A DNA stretch of 64,000 nt. It comes from Collimonas sp. PA-H2 (GTDB taxonomy: Bacteria; Pseudomonadota; Gammaproteobacteria; Burkholderiales; Burkholderiaceae_D). The position numbers were made by a program, and so were the translations under genes. The stretch is taken from contig NZ_PDBX01000001.1 of assembly GCF_002564105.1 (NCBI RefSeq), forward strand, positions 1,488,001 through 1,552,000, read 5' to 3'. The notes beneath the pieces were generated by a model, which saw nothing but the letters and a program-made list of their open reading frames with translations, was not told the DNA's origin and did no database searches. Below are positions 18,075 through 26,786 of the stretch, one piece after another. Position 1 is the first letter of the stretch. Each line of letters starts with the position of its first letter.

Positions 18075-18956
18075 ATGATGTCTGATATCCAACCATCCAC
18101 TAGCTTTGTACTTGGCGGCCGCACCGTAAAGCGACTTGGCTATGGCGCCATGCAGCTTGCCGGACCTGGCGTATTCGGTCCTCCCAAGGATAGTGACGCG
18201 GCACTGGCCGTGCTGCGCGAAGCCGTCGCGCGCGGGGTGAATCACATCGACACCAGCGATTTCTACGGCCCTCACGTCACTAACCAGTTGATCCGCGAGG
18301 CGCTGCATCCTTATCGAGACGATCTGGTCATCGTCAGCAAGATCGGCGCCAGGCGCGGCGACGACGGTTCGTGGATTCCAGCCATGTCGCGCGCAGAACT
18401 GACCCAGGCGGTCCACGACAATCTGCGCAATCTTGGTCTGGATGTGCTCGATGTGGTTAACCTGCGCAGCATGTTCGGTATCCACGGACCTGCCGAAGGC
18501 TCAATCGAAGAGCCGCTCACGGTGCTGGCCGAGCTCCAGCGCCAGGGTCTGGTGCGCCACATCGGACTGAGTAATGTGACTCCTGAGCAGATCGCGGAAG
18601 GACGCCGTATCTGCGAGATCGTCTGCGTGCAAAACCATTACAACGTGGCTCATCGGAAAGACGATGCCCTGATCGACAACCTTGCACGCGACGGTATTGC
18701 ATACGTACCTTACTTTCCGCTCGGCGGCTTTACCCCGCTGCAATCTTCTACCTTGTCGGATGTGGCTGCGCGTCTCGGCGTCACATCCATGCAGGTCGCG
18801 CTCGCCTGGCTGCTTCGTCGTGCGCCCAACATCCTTCTGATCCCCGGCACCTCATCTGTCGCGCACTTGCAGGAAAATCTGGCGGCAGGCACCTTGGCGC
18901 TGCCCGACGATGTGATAAAAGAATTAGACCAGGTAGCGAGCATCAGCGCTGCTTGA
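18075..18956 (+). CDS. aldo/keto reductase
   Basis: NAD(P)H-dependent oxidoreductase of about 293 residues with a TIM-barrel fold. Signature elements are GYGAMQLAGPGVFG, the active-site Asp in NHIDTSDFYGPHVTN (Asp and Tyr of the tetrad), the Lys in VIVSKIGARRG, and the C-terminal cofactor segment IPGTSSVAHLQENL. The RBS AGGAG (18066-18070) supports a start at 18075 or 18078 (MMSDIQPS) rather than the open frame from 18009. It is divergent from the LysR gene, which probably controls it. The natural substrate is unknown. Confidence 0.9.
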   Translation: MMSDIQPSTSFVLGGRTVKRLGYGAMQLAGPGVFGPPKDSDAALAVLREAVARGVNHIDTSDFYGPHVTNQLIREALHPYRDDLVIVSKIGARRGDDGSWIPAMSRAELTQAVHDNLRNLGLDVLDVVNLRSMFGIHGPAEGSIEEPLTVLAELQRQGLVRHIGLSNVTPEQIAEGRRICEIVCVQNHYNVAHRKDDALIDNLARDGIAYVPYFPLGGFTPLQSSTLSDVAARLGVTSMQVALAWLLRRAPNILLIPGTSSVAHLQENLAAGTLALPDDVIKELDQVASISAA

Positions 18957-18998
18957 CGCCGTACAAATGCCCATCGGGCAAAGTTGTCCGCATTTGAT

Positions 18999-19053
18999 GA
19001 CAGATTTCGACCCCGCGTCCGGCATGGACGCGGGGCGAAGACAAGGTTTCGGC
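18999..19053 (+). repeat. 55-bp dispersed repeat, copy 2
   Basis: Same orientation as the copy at 16689. Here the palindrome is perfect: CCCGCGTCC-GGCAT-GGACGCGGG. It lies 42 bp past the reductase gene, so the two copies bracket the LysR/reductase pair. Confidence 0.75.
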
Positions 19054-19254
19054 GACAACCCAAAGCATTTGTCAAAGTCCGCTCCGGGTCAAAGTGGGCG
19101 GCACGCAACAGCTATCATTCATGCTCGATTATTCCGTATACAAACTTTCCACTCAGACATAGAATCCGATGCTGCTGAGCATCGCAGCAATGTCTCTGCC
19201 ATTGTCATCATGGATAGACATGAACTACATTCAATTCATTCTGGGAGTCTTCTT

Positions 19255-20070
19255 GTGAAGCGTTACGCCGGTGTTGTTGCATGCATTTTTGTCTATTTCA
19301 TTGCCATCGTAGGGGGCTTGATACCCGCCAAGGAAAGCCGCGCGGATGCGATGGACGATATCCAGAGCCGGCGCGCGATTCGCGTCGCAGTGCCAAAAGA
19401 TACGCCGCCGTTCGGCGCGGAAGGCCAGTACAAGTCGCTGGAAGGATTCGATATCTCGATCGCCAAGATGATTTCGCTGGAGCTGGGAGTCAAGCTCGAC
19501 ATGGTGCCGCTGGTCAGCGCGGACCGCATTCCTTCGCTATTGAACCACCATGTCGACATAGTGATTTCCAGTCTCGGTAAAAACCCGGAACGCCTGAAAC
19601 AGATCGACTTTTCACAGGCATACGCGCCGTTTTACCTGGGTGTGTTCGGCGCTCCCAACCTCGACGTAAAAAATGCCGCTGCTCTGTCCGGCAAGACTAT
19701 CGCCGTGCTCAAGGATTCGATCGAAGATACCGAGTTGAGCAAGATTGCACCGCCTTCCGCCATCATCAAGCGTTTCAGCACCAGCAAGGAAGCAGAGAAA
19801 TCCTATCTGCAAGGAGAATCCAAGCTGCTGGCCGCCGGCAACGTGCTGATTTCCGCCTTTACCAAGGAACAGGCGGAAGCAACCCAGCTGAAGATCGTGT
19901 TGAAGGATTCGCCATGCTTCATCGGCGTTAACAAAAACGAAACCGCCCTGCTGAACAAGATCAACGCCATGCTGAGCAACATCAAGAAAAACGGCATGCT
20001 CAACGTCAATGCCCAGCGCTGGTTCAAGGCGCCCTTGCCTGACAGCGTATTGCGTAGCGGGCTCGAATAA
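19255..20070 (+). CDS. family-3 extracellular solute-binding protein
   Basis: Periplasmic amino-acid-type binding protein of 271 residues. The GTG at 19255 is chosen because GGGAG lies 7 bp upstream and a signal peptide (VKRYAGVVACIFVYFIAIVGG) follows directly; the frame is open to 18967 but without secretion features. The domain shows AIRVAVPKDTPPFG, LEGFDISIAKMISLELGVKLDMV, DIVISSLGKNPERLKQIDFSQAY and LSGKTIAVLKDS, all typical of SBP_bac_3 (polar amino acid or opine binding). No permease or ATPase genes adjoin it, so it is an orphan, and a terminator follows. Confidence 0.87.
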   Translation: MKRYAGVVACIFVYFIAIVGGLIPAKESRADAMDDIQSRRAIRVAVPKDTPPFGAEGQYKSLEGFDISIAKMISLELGVKLDMVPLVSADRIPSLLNHHVDIVISSLGKNPERLKQIDFSQAYAPFYLGVFGAPNLDVKNAAALSGKTIAVLKDSIEDTELSKIAPPSAIIKRFSTSKEAEKSYLQGESKLLAAGNVLISAFTKEQAEATQLKIVLKDSPCFIGVNKNETALLNKINAMLSNIKKNGMLNVNAQRWFKAPLPDSVLRSGLE

Positions 20071-20095
20071 GCGAAGCGGCTGTCTGCGGCGAATG

Positions 20096-20125
20096 AAAAG
20101 GGGTTCCGTCAGCGGAACCCCTTTT
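20096..20125 (+). terminator. terminator after the solute-binding protein gene
   Basis: AAAAGGGGTTCCG and CGGAACCCCTTTTT form a strong stem with a small loop and a T-run. Confidence 0.9.
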
Positions 20126-20237
20126 TCCATTTCTGAGATTCTGATCTTATTGATTCTGCCGGCGCCGCCGAGGCGCGATCGGCCGCCAAAGATGTGGTAA
20201 GTTCGGGACATGACACTTGATATGCAGGAGAACCGAC

Positions 20238-20564
20238 ATGCCAACCGCAAGCTTGAGTGGCGAAATCATCACCGGCTGGGACAGCTTCCATAGCGAATCG
20301 GCCAAAGCGTTCGGTTTCCCCGAATTCTATGGCCGCAACATGAATGCCTGGATCGATTGCCTGAGCTATCTGCGCGACGAGGACGGCATGAGCAAATTCC
20401 GCCTCACGGAAAACGAGGTGCTGAACATCGAAGTGCTGCACAGCGATAAACTGCGCCAGCGCGCCGCCGAAATTATCGAAGAGCTGGAATTCTGTATTGC
20501 TGCGATCAACGAGCGCTATGACGATTATGGCGAAAAGCCGGCGCTGAAACTGATCCTGCGCTAG
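20238..20564 (+). CDS. barstar-family ribonuclease inhibitor, no barnase adjacent
   Basis: A 108-residue cytoplasmic protein of the barstar fold, which binds and blocks secreted barnase-type RNases. The diagnostic segment is SAKAFGFPEFYGRNMNAWIDCLSYL, matching the FGFPxFYGxNxxAxxDCL helix-loop of barstars. The C-terminal helix has EIIEELEFCIAAIN. ATG 20238 is preferred, with AGGAG 7 bp upstream. No barnase or other RNase gene lies in the window, so the partner is distant, lost, or belongs to competitors (immunity). Confidence 0.82.
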   Translation: MPTASLSGEIITGWDSFHSESAKAFGFPEFYGRNMNAWIDCLSYLRDEDGMSKFRLTENEVLNIEVLHSDKLRQRAAEIIEELEFCIAAINERYDDYGEKPALKLILR

Positions 20565-20579
20565 CGCCAGAGTGGGGAC

Positions 20580-21398
20580 TTAATCGATCAGGTGGTCGCC
20601 ATCGTAGAACGGATATGGACCGTCAAATTCTCCGATATAGGCGGTGTGACTGATCAAGCCATGATCGGCATCCCACAGGTGCAGTTGAAACGCCGGCGGC
20701 TCCATCACGAAGCGGGATTCCGCCTGCGGGCTCAGATCCAGCGCTACCTGATGCGCAACGCCGGGACCGGTCGAGGCGATGCTGCCGCCAAAACGCACCT
20801 GGATGGCGCGGTGCAAATGGCCGCACAGGAGCCGCTCTACCTGCGGATGACGCTGCACCACGGCAGCCAATGCCTGCGGATCTGCCAATCCTATTTTATC
20901 CATGTGGCCGATGCCGGTATGAAACGGCGGATGGTGCATGACGATGACGGTCGGCTTGTGCGGCTGCGCCGCCAGCACCTGATCCAGCCATATCAAGCTA
21001 TCGGCGGCCAGTGCGCCGCTGCTGGATTGCGGAATGACCGTATCCAGCGCCACGATGCGCAGCGCATGATCGTCGATCACGTATTCGATTCTGTCGTGGC
21101 TTTGCTGCAGATATAAGTGCTCAGGAAAGGCCGCCCTCAAGCTGCTGCGTTCATCGTGATTACCGGGAATCAGATAGTACGGCAGCTCCAGCGCTTGCAG
21201 CAGCTGGCGCAGGAATGCGTATTCTTCCGGCAAACCGAAATCCACCAGATCGCCGGTCATCACCACGGCGTCGGGCCGCTGCCTGAGCCCATTCACCTGC
21301 GCGATGCAGCGCCGCAGGCTTTCCGCTGTATCGACGATGCGATAGGATTTCTTGCCATGCGCCTTGATATGCAAATCGGAAATCTGGCAAAGAATCAT
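20580..21398 (-). CDS. calcineurin-like metallophosphoesterase (phosphodiesterase)
   Basis: A 272-residue binuclear metallophosphoesterase related to CpdA/GpdQ. All metal motifs are present in order: CQISDLHI, VVMTGDLVD, IPGNHDE, VVMHHPPFH and LLCGHLHR. The family hydrolyses 3',5'-cAMP, glycerophosphodiesters or other phosphodiesters. Its ATG overlaps the stop of the ABC ATPase (ATGA), so it is translated as the last gene of the LacI-ABC operon. This points to a phosphodiester or phosphorylated compound as the transported substrate; that link is an inference. Confidence 0.88.
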   Translation of the reverse strand: MILCQISDLHIKAHGKKSYRIVDTAESLRRCIAQVNGLRQRPDAVVMTGDLVDFGLPEEYAFLRQLLQALELPYYLIPGNHDERSSLRAAFPEHLYLQQSHDRIEYVIDDHALRIVALDTVIPQSSSGALAADSLIWLDQVLAAQPHKPTVIVMHHPPFHTGIGHMDKIGLADPQALAAVVQRHPQVERLLCGHLHRAIQVRFGGSIASTGPGVAHQVALDLSPQAESRFVMEPPAFQLHLWDADHGLISHTAYIGEFDGPYPFYDGDHLID

Positions 21399-22456
21399 GC
21401 TGTCGCCTCATCCTGGAAATGCAACAAGGCGTGCTCAGGAACGCGCAATGCGATGCGTTCACCCACTTGCCAGGATGCGCCGCGGCCGGTGTCGACCACC
21501 ACCGCTTGCTCGGCGCCGACATCGACCAGCAGGCGGGTGCGGTCTCCCAGGAAGAAGGTTGACAGAATTTCTCCCTGCATGTTGGCAGCATCCATGTCAG
21601 CGGCAACAACCTCGACATCTTCCGGCCGGAACATCAGCGTCGCCCGCAGCCCGGCGGACGACGTATCGCATGACAGCTGGCCACCGCCAAAGCGCAGCTG
21701 ACCGTCGCTGACGACGCCGCTCACGCGGTTCATGGTGCCGATGAAATCGGCGACAAAATGGCTGGCGGGACGATAGTAGATATCCTGCGGACTGCCAATT
21801 TGCGCGATCTTGCCGCGTTCCATGACCACCACGCGATCGCCCAATGCCATCGCCTCGCTCTGGTCGTGAGTCACATAGATGGCGGTGATGCCGAGCTTGC
21901 GCAGCAGCTGGTTGAGATCAGCGCGCAGCGTTTCACGCAGCTTGGCGTCGAGTGCAGTCAAGGGCTCGTCCAGCAGCAATACCCGGGGTTCGACCGCCAA
22001 CGCGCGAGCCAGGGCGACCCGCTGTTTCTGGCCGCCCGAGAGCTGGTCGATGCGGCGCTGGCCTAGCCCTTGCAACTGCACCATCTGGAGCAGGGCTTCG
22101 ATTTTTTCCAGGCGCTGAGCGGCCGGCATCTTACGGATTTTCAAGCCGTAGGCGATGTTTTCGCCGACCGTCATGTTGGGGAACAAAGCGTAATTCTGAA
22201 ACACCATGCCGACGCCGCGCTTTTCTATCGGCAAGGCGGTAACGTCTTCGCCACCGAACAGAACCTGGCCGCCGGCATCGGGAAATTCCAGGCCGGCGAT
22301 CAGACGCAGAGTGGTGGTTTTGCCGCAGCCGGACGGCCCTAGCAACACCACGGTTTCACCGGGATGGATTTCCAGCTCTATCGGCTGCAGCGCCTGCGCG
22401 CCGTTGGCGAAGGTCTTGGCGCACTGTATCAATTTGATGGAAACGGCATTCTTCAT
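21395..22456 (-). CDS. ABC transporter ATP-binding protein (PotA/UgpC-like)
   Basis: Cytoplasmic ATPase of a binding-protein-dependent importer, 353 residues from ATG 22456. That start overlaps the upstream permease stop as ATGA; the frame is open 12 codons further but inside the permease gene. Walker A GPSGCGKTT, Q-loop FQNYALFPN, signature LSGGQKQRVALARAL, Walker B LLLDEPLTALD and the switch THDQSEAMAL are all intact. A C-terminal TOBE-type domain follows (MFRPEDVEVV...). It is most like the putrescine, iron or glycerol-3-phosphate type ATPases. Confidence 0.93.
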   Translation of the reverse strand: MKNAVSIKLIQCAKTFANGAQALQPIELEIHPGETVVLLGPSGCGKTTTLRLIAGLEFPDAGGQVLFGGEDVTALPIEKRGVGMVFQNYALFPNMTVGENIAYGLKIRKMPAAQRLEKIEALLQMVQLQGLGQRRIDQLSGGQKQRVALARALAVEPRVLLLDEPLTALDAKLRETLRADLNQLLRKLGITAIYVTHDQSEAMALGDRVVVMERGKIAQIGSPQDIYYRPASHFVADFIGTMNRVSGVVSDGQLRFGGGQLSCDTSSAGLRATLMFRPEDVEVVAADMDAANMQGEILSTFFLGDRTRLLVDVGAEQAVVVDTGRGASWQVGERIALRVPEHALLHFQDEATA

Positions 22457-23256
22457 AAACGGACTCTTGAGCGTGTGGTGTGCGTCACCCATTGCGTGGC
22501 GACCAGCAGCGGAATGATCATCACGAAGAAAATCAACGTATAGGCGGAGCCGACTTCCAGCCGCATCGAGGCATAGCTGTCGGCCAGCCCGACCGGCAGC
22601 GTCATGGTCAGCGGCGTATGCAGCATCCAGGTGATATTGAACTCGCCTATCGACAAGGTCACCACCATCAGCGCACCGGCCAGGATGCCGGAAAATACAT
22701 TAGGAATCACGATGCCGAAAAAACGCTGCGTCAAGCCGGCTCCGAGGCTGGCCGCGGCTTCTTCCAGCACCGGCAACTGCGCCGACTGCATCACCGCCAG
22801 CACCGGGCGCACCATGAACGGCAGCGTGAACAGTACATGGCCGACCAGGATGAACAGCAGGCTGCCGCGGAATTCACGATACTGGCCGTAGGCCATGATC
22901 AGCGCCAGCGCTGTAGCCAAGCCTGGCACAGCGACTGGCATCATCAGCAATTCTTCGATGGCGCGCGCCAGACGGCTGTTGCCGCCGTTATGGCGCGCCA
23001 GCATGTACGCCAGCGGCACACCAACCACCGTGGTGACGACCAGGCAGGCCAATGCGATTACTATCGAGCGCCAGATGGTTAGCTGGTAGGCATCCCAGAC
23101 CTGCACTATCCAGCGCACGGTAAAACCGCTGGACCAGCCGATGAAAAAATTATCGGTGATCCCTGCCAGCATCGACAGGATGATGGGGACGATCAGGAAA
23201 GCGCATACCAGCAGGGTGAAGCCGAGCTGGAGATAGAAGCGGAATGATTTCTGCAC
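22453..23256 (-). CDS. ABC transporter permease 2
   Basis: Inner membrane subunit of 267 residues with about six predicted helices. The EAA loop EEAAASLGAGLTQRFFGIVIPNVFSGILAGAL contacts the ATPase. It uses a GTG start preceded by AAAGGAGATAAG. It overlaps the ATPase start by 4 bp and follows permease 1 by 12 bp, so the two permeases form a heterodimeric channel of PotC/CysW type. Confidence 0.92.
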   Translation of the reverse strand: MQKSFRFYLQLGFTLLVCAFLIVPIILSMLAGITDNFFIGWSSGFTVRWIVQVWDAYQLTIWRSIVIALACLVVTTVVGVPLAYMLARHNGGNSRLARAIEELLMMPVAVPGLATALALIMAYGQYREFRGSLLFILVGHVLFTLPFMVRPVLAVMQSAQLPVLEEAAASLGAGLTQRFFGIVIPNVFSGILAGALMVVTLSIGEFNITWMLHTPLTMTLPVGLADSYASMRLEVGSAYTLIFFVMIIPLLVATQWVTHTTRSRVRL

Positions 23257-23268
23257 CTTATCTCCTTT

Positions 23269-24108
23269 CTAAGTCGCGGCGCCGGCGGCATTGCCTGACC
23301 AGGAACGCGCCAACGCCAGCACCAGCCAGGTCATCACTCCCAGCACAATCGACAGCGCCGCTGCCATCGCAAAATTGGCATAGCTGGTAAATTCGTTATA
23401 GATCGCCATCGGCAGCACATCGATATTGGTGGCCAGCGTAAAAGCCGTGCCGAAAGCGCCGACGCTAGTGGCGAAGCAGATCGCACCGGATGAGATCAGT
23501 GCCGGCGCCAGCGCCGGCAGCACGACGTTGGCGAATACCTGCAAGGGATTCGCGCCCAGCGAACGGGCCGCCTCTTCCAGCGCAGGATCAAGCTTCTCCG
23601 CGGCAGCCATGATCGTCAGGATGACGCGCGGAATCGAAAAATACAGATAACCGAGGAACAGGCCGCCGAGCGAATAGGCGAATACCCAGGCATCGCCGAA
23701 CAGCCAGCTGCTGACGGCGCCGATCAAGCCCTGGCGCCCGGCCAGCATGATCACCATGAAGCCGACCACCACGCCGGGAAAAGCCAGCGGAAAGGTCAGC
23801 ATGGCGAGCAGCAGTGCTTTGCCGGCGAATCGGTTGCGCTGCAAGAACAGGCCGACCAGCGAAGAGATCAGCAAGGTGGCCAGGGTCACCGCCGCCGACA
23901 GCAGCAGCGTCGAAATCAGACTCATCAAATAATGATGATTGGTCAGCACCGCAAAATATGCCGCGATGCCGGTCGGACCGCTGGCCCCAACCGCTACCAG
24001 ACGCAACATTGGCAGCAGCCAGAAAGCCAGGAACAAGGCCATGCCCGGCAAGGCAAACAGCAGGTACAGCCGGCGCTGCGGACGCCGCTTCGACAGCTTG
24101 ATGGTCAC
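23269..24108 (-). CDS. ABC transporter permease 1
   Basis: Inner membrane subunit of 279 residues with six or so hydrophobic helices and the EAA motif EEAARSLGANPLQVFANVVLPALAPALI. Its ATG overlaps the stop of the solute-binding protein gene (ATGA), giving tight coupling. It is of PotB/CysT type. Confidence 0.92.
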   Translation of the reverse strand: MTIKLSKRRPQRRLYLLFALPGMALFLAFWLLPMLRLVAVGASGPTGIAAYFAVLTNHHYLMSLISTLLLSAAVTLATLLISSLVGLFLQRNRFAGKALLLAMLTFPLAFPGVVVGFMVIMLAGRQGLIGAVSSWLFGDAWVFAYSLGGLFLGYLYFSIPRVILTIMAAAEKLDPALEEAARSLGANPLQVFANVVLPALAPALISSGAICFATSVGAFGTAFTLATNIDVLPMAIYNEFTSYANFAMAAALSIVLGVMTWLVLALARSWSGNAAGAAT

Positions 24109-25112
24109 CGCACTTCTGCCTGATAACGTTCGCTGAATGCGCGCTGGGCCTCGGCCATCTTGCCGTAATCGACCGACCTGGCACGTGCATATTCGGTCGC
24201 CGGCAGGAAGTGCGACTGGGCTTCCTTGGAAATCGCGGAAGCGCGCACCGGCCGCAGATAGGCATTGGCCCAGATCGCCTGGCCCTCATTGGATAGGAGG
24301 AAATCCAGCACCTTCTTGGCGTTGGCCGGATTCGGGCCATTTTTAACCAGGCTGACAACGTAAGGCACGGTCAGGGTTCCTTCGCTGGGGATGACGAAAG
24401 CGACGTTGGCTTTGTCCTTGTATCTGGCGCGGTAGGCATCGAAGTCGTAGCCGAACAAAATCGGAATCTCACCCGACAGCAGGCGCGCATACGAAGTCTG
24501 CTTAGGGACGATAGGCTGGTTCTTTTGGAGCGCCTTGAAATAGTTGATGCCCGGTGTGAAGTTGTCCAGCGTGCCGCCCAAGGCCTGATTGATCGCCACT
24601 GCGCCGACGTAGCCGACGAAGGCGCTGGCCGGATCGAGGTAGCCGATCAAGCCTTTGTATTCCGGCTTCTGCAAATCCTGCCAGGAGCGTGGCACCGGCT
24701 TGCCCTTGAGTGCATCGACGTTCACCATCAGTCCCATGGTGCCGGAATGGATGGTGAACCAGTAGCCGTCCGCATCCTTGAGCTCGTTCGGGATCTCATT
24801 CCAGCCGGCAGGCTTGTACGGGGCGGTCACTTCTTTCTTTTTCGCTTCAATGCCGAAGGTCACGCCGACATAGGTGAAGTCAGCCACCGGACTGGCCTTT
24901 TCAGCAATGATCTGCGACAGCGACTGACCGCTGTTCTTGTTATCGGGCGGCACCGTGATGCCGGTCTTGTCCTTGACGGCCTTGATCTGCGACGCCCAGT
25001 CCGCCCACTCGGGCGGACAGTTGTAGCAAATCGCATTCTGGGCGCCGGCATGGACCGATGCGGCCAGGCCGATGGCGGCGACCATGGTGTGGAAAACACG
25101 TGCTAAGCGCAT
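24105..25112 (-). CDS. ABC transporter solute-binding protein
   Basis: Periplasmic receptor of 335 residues with a signal peptide (MRLARVFHTMVAAIGLAASVHAG). The mature start carries an unusual CYNCPPEWADW segment with two closely spaced cysteines. The fold resembles the iron/putrescine binding proteins (SBP_bac_1/8 type): DFTYVGVTFGIEAKKK, HSGTMGLMVNVDAL, GYLDPASAFVGYV and VPYVVSLVKNGPNPANAKKVLDFLLS. AAGGAAG precedes the ATG. It is the second gene of the operon, 26 bp after lacI. The ligand is unknown; the terminal phosphoesterase hints at an organophosphate. Confidence 0.88.
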   Translation of the reverse strand: MRLARVFHTMVAAIGLAASVHAGAQNAICYNCPPEWADWASQIKAVKDKTGITVPPDNKNSGQSLSQIIAEKASPVADFTYVGVTFGIEAKKKEVTAPYKPAGWNEIPNELKDADGYWFTIHSGTMGLMVNVDALKGKPVPRSWQDLQKPEYKGLIGYLDPASAFVGYVGAVAINQALGGTLDNFTPGINYFKALQKNQPIVPKQTSYARLLSGEIPILFGYDFDAYRARYKDKANVAFVIPSEGTLTVPYVVSLVKNGPNPANAKKVLDFLLSNEGQAIWANAYLRPVRASAISKEAQSHFLPATEYARARSVDYGKMAEAQRAFSERYQAEVR

Positions 25113-25138
25113 GCTGCTTCCTTTCTGTGTTGGCGGGA

Positions 25139-26167
25139 TTAGTTGGGAGTTGCGAACGGTTTGACCGAGGCGCCGATGCGGACGATATGCGGCAATATGT
25201 GCGACGCGGCAGGCGGATGGCCATCTTGCTGTTCTTCGATCGCCATCACCAGCGTGCGCAATGCCAGTCCGCCGATCTGTTCGGATGGCTGTTCGACACT
25301 GCTCAGCATCGGATCCATCAGCTCGCCCAGCGGGATGCCGTCGAAACCCATCACCGAGACATCATCCGGCACACGCAAGCCGAGTGCGCGCAGGTCGCGC
25401 ATTACGCTCAGGGCCAGCAAGTCATTGGAACAAAACAAGGCGCTCGGCCGTTGCCAGGGATCGCGGAATGTCTGCAGGTATTCGTGCGCAAGCGAAGTGT
25501 AGGTGTGGCGCGCAACTTCGATCGGCGCCAGCGGCGCCAGGCCGTGCTGCTGCATCGCCTGCAGGTAGCCGTGATAGCGCTGCAAGGCGCGGTCGGACGC
25601 GTGGAACTGGCCGGCCAGCATCTGGATGCGGCGGTGGCCAAGCTTGATCAGATGGCTGACCGCGTCATAGGCGGCGGCGTGGTTATCGACTGACACCGAT
25701 GGCCGCGCGCCCCGTTGCGGCTGGTTATACACCAGCACATATGGGATCTGTTCCCGCTCAAGCACATCCAGCGTGATACTGGCTTCGGCATCGGCGACAG
25801 TCAGGATGACGCCATCGACGCGGTGCGCCAGCAGCAGTTCCACCGCCGCCGCTTCATCCTGCTGACGGTATTCGGTGGCGGTGAACATGACCGAATAATC
25901 GCGCTGGCGCGCCGCCGTCTCGATACCCTGCAGACATTGCGCAAACACTGTATTGGACAAGGTCGGCACCACCACGCCGACCGTGTGCGAGCGGCCAGCG
26001 CGCAGATTGCGCCCGGTGAAATTCGGCCGGAAGCCGAGCGCCTCGATGGCTTGATTGACCTTGCTGGCGGTATCGACGCTGACCGAATCGGGCTGATTTA
26101 ACAGGCGCGATACGGTGGCGATGGAAACACCGGCTTCTAGAGCAACTTGCTTGATGGATGGACGCAC
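25139..26167 (-). CDS. LacI-family repressor of the ABC operon
   Basis: A 342-residue regulator with an N-terminal LacI HTH (SIKQVALEAGVSIATVSRLLN) and hinge helix, then a sugar-binding-protein-like effector domain (VGVVVPTLSNTVFAQCLQGIE ... VDGVILTVADAE ... MGFDGIPLG). The GTG at 26167 (VRPSIKQV) is chosen because it puts the HTH at the usual distance from the N-terminus and leaves the 20-bp palindrome outside the coding region; the ATG at 26209 would place the operator within the gene. It is the first gene of the operon, so it is most likely autoregulated together with the transporter. Confidence 0.9.
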   Translation of the reverse strand: MRPSIKQVALEAGVSIATVSRLLNQPDSVSVDTASKVNQAIEALGFRPNFTGRNLRAGRSHTVGVVVPTLSNTVFAQCLQGIETAARQRDYSVMFTATEYRQQDEAAAVELLLAHRVDGVILTVADAEASITLDVLEREQIPYVLVYNQPQRGARPSVSVDNHAAAYDAVSHLIKLGHRRIQMLAGQFHASDRALQRYHGYLQAMQQHGLAPLAPIEVARHTYTSLAHEYLQTFRDPWQRPSALFCSNDLLALSVMRDLRALGLRVPDDVSVMGFDGIPLGELMDPMLSSVEQPSEQIGGLALRTLVMAIEEQQDGHPPAASHILPHIVRIGASVKPFATPN

Positions 26168-26178
26168 GATGCAACCCG

Positions 26179-26198
26179 TGATGTAAACGTTTACATCA
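26179..26198. promoter_or_regulatory. LacI-type operator palindrome
   Basis: TGATGTAAACGTTTACATCA is a perfect 20-bp palindrome with the central CG and AAACGTTT core typical of LacI/GalR operators. It lies 11 bp before the GTG start of lacI. Confidence 0.85.
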
Positions 26199-26324
26199 TG
26201 CCGATGCATTGTTACGCGCTCATGACCGCATCACTGTCTGCCGGGTTAAATCGATTGGTGTGGTATTGCCCGCTTGTGTTGAGGGTGCCGACTTTTTACG
26301 AAAGATACGGCAGCCTGGTTTTTG

Positions 26325-26786
26325 TCAGCGTTCGGGACGAAGATAGTAAATATCCCACTCTTCTTCTGCGAGGAACTCAAAACCGTGTCGCTGATAGAAA
26401 CGATTAGCGTCGCTTCCTCTCAAGGCGCCTACCCGCAGTGGCAAAGCCAACGCATCCGCTTCCTTGAAAACCTGGGCTAGCACGGCTGCGCCGATTCCTT
26501 GTCCTTGGCGGTCTGGCAGAATATAGAGGTGGTCCAGCAACAGTTGATTTTCGACGGGCTTGACAACGACAAAGCCGAGGCGCTGCTCTTCGAAGACGAT
26601 ATGCCTTGTGTGCACCGCCGAAAAGGCAGAACGGAAACGTTCTCTGGCGCGCAGCGGATCAAAGCGGCCAACCCGTTCCAGGCTCTCGCGCATGGCGGTA
26701 ATGCGCAAGGCCACCAGCTCTTCAAAATCCGCTTCAACGGCCTGGACCAGGGTGGCGCTTGCTTTAATCACTGCAGACATTGGCAC
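26325..26786 (-). CDS. GNAT-family N-acetyltransferase
   Basis: A 153-residue acetyltransferase. The acetyl-CoA binding motif is RQGQGIGAAVLAQVF after the LLLDHLYILP strand, and the C-terminal motif B is SDANRFYQRHGF. The start is ATG 26786 or 26780 (MSAVIKAS). It is transcribed separately from the LacI operon, convergent with nothing obvious. The acceptor substrate (amine, peptide or small molecule) cannot be told from sequence. Confidence 0.85.
   Translation of the reverse strand: MPMSAVIKASATLVQAVEADFEELVALRITAMRESLERVGRFDPLRARERFRSAFSAVHTRHIVFEEQRLGFVVVKPVENQLLLDHLYILPDRQGQGIGAAVLAQVFKEADALALPLRVGALRGSDANRFYQRHGFEFLAEEEWDIYYLRPER

Noticed and set aside
17964..18485. N-terminal extension of the LysR gene to 476 residues
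   Set aside because: It overlaps the divergent aldo/keto reductase, and the HTH begins at the ATG at 17963.
18967..19254. N-terminal extension of the family-3 binding protein
   Set aside because: It crosses the 55-bp repeat, has no family similarity and would bury the signal peptide; GTG 19255 has a good ribosome binding site.
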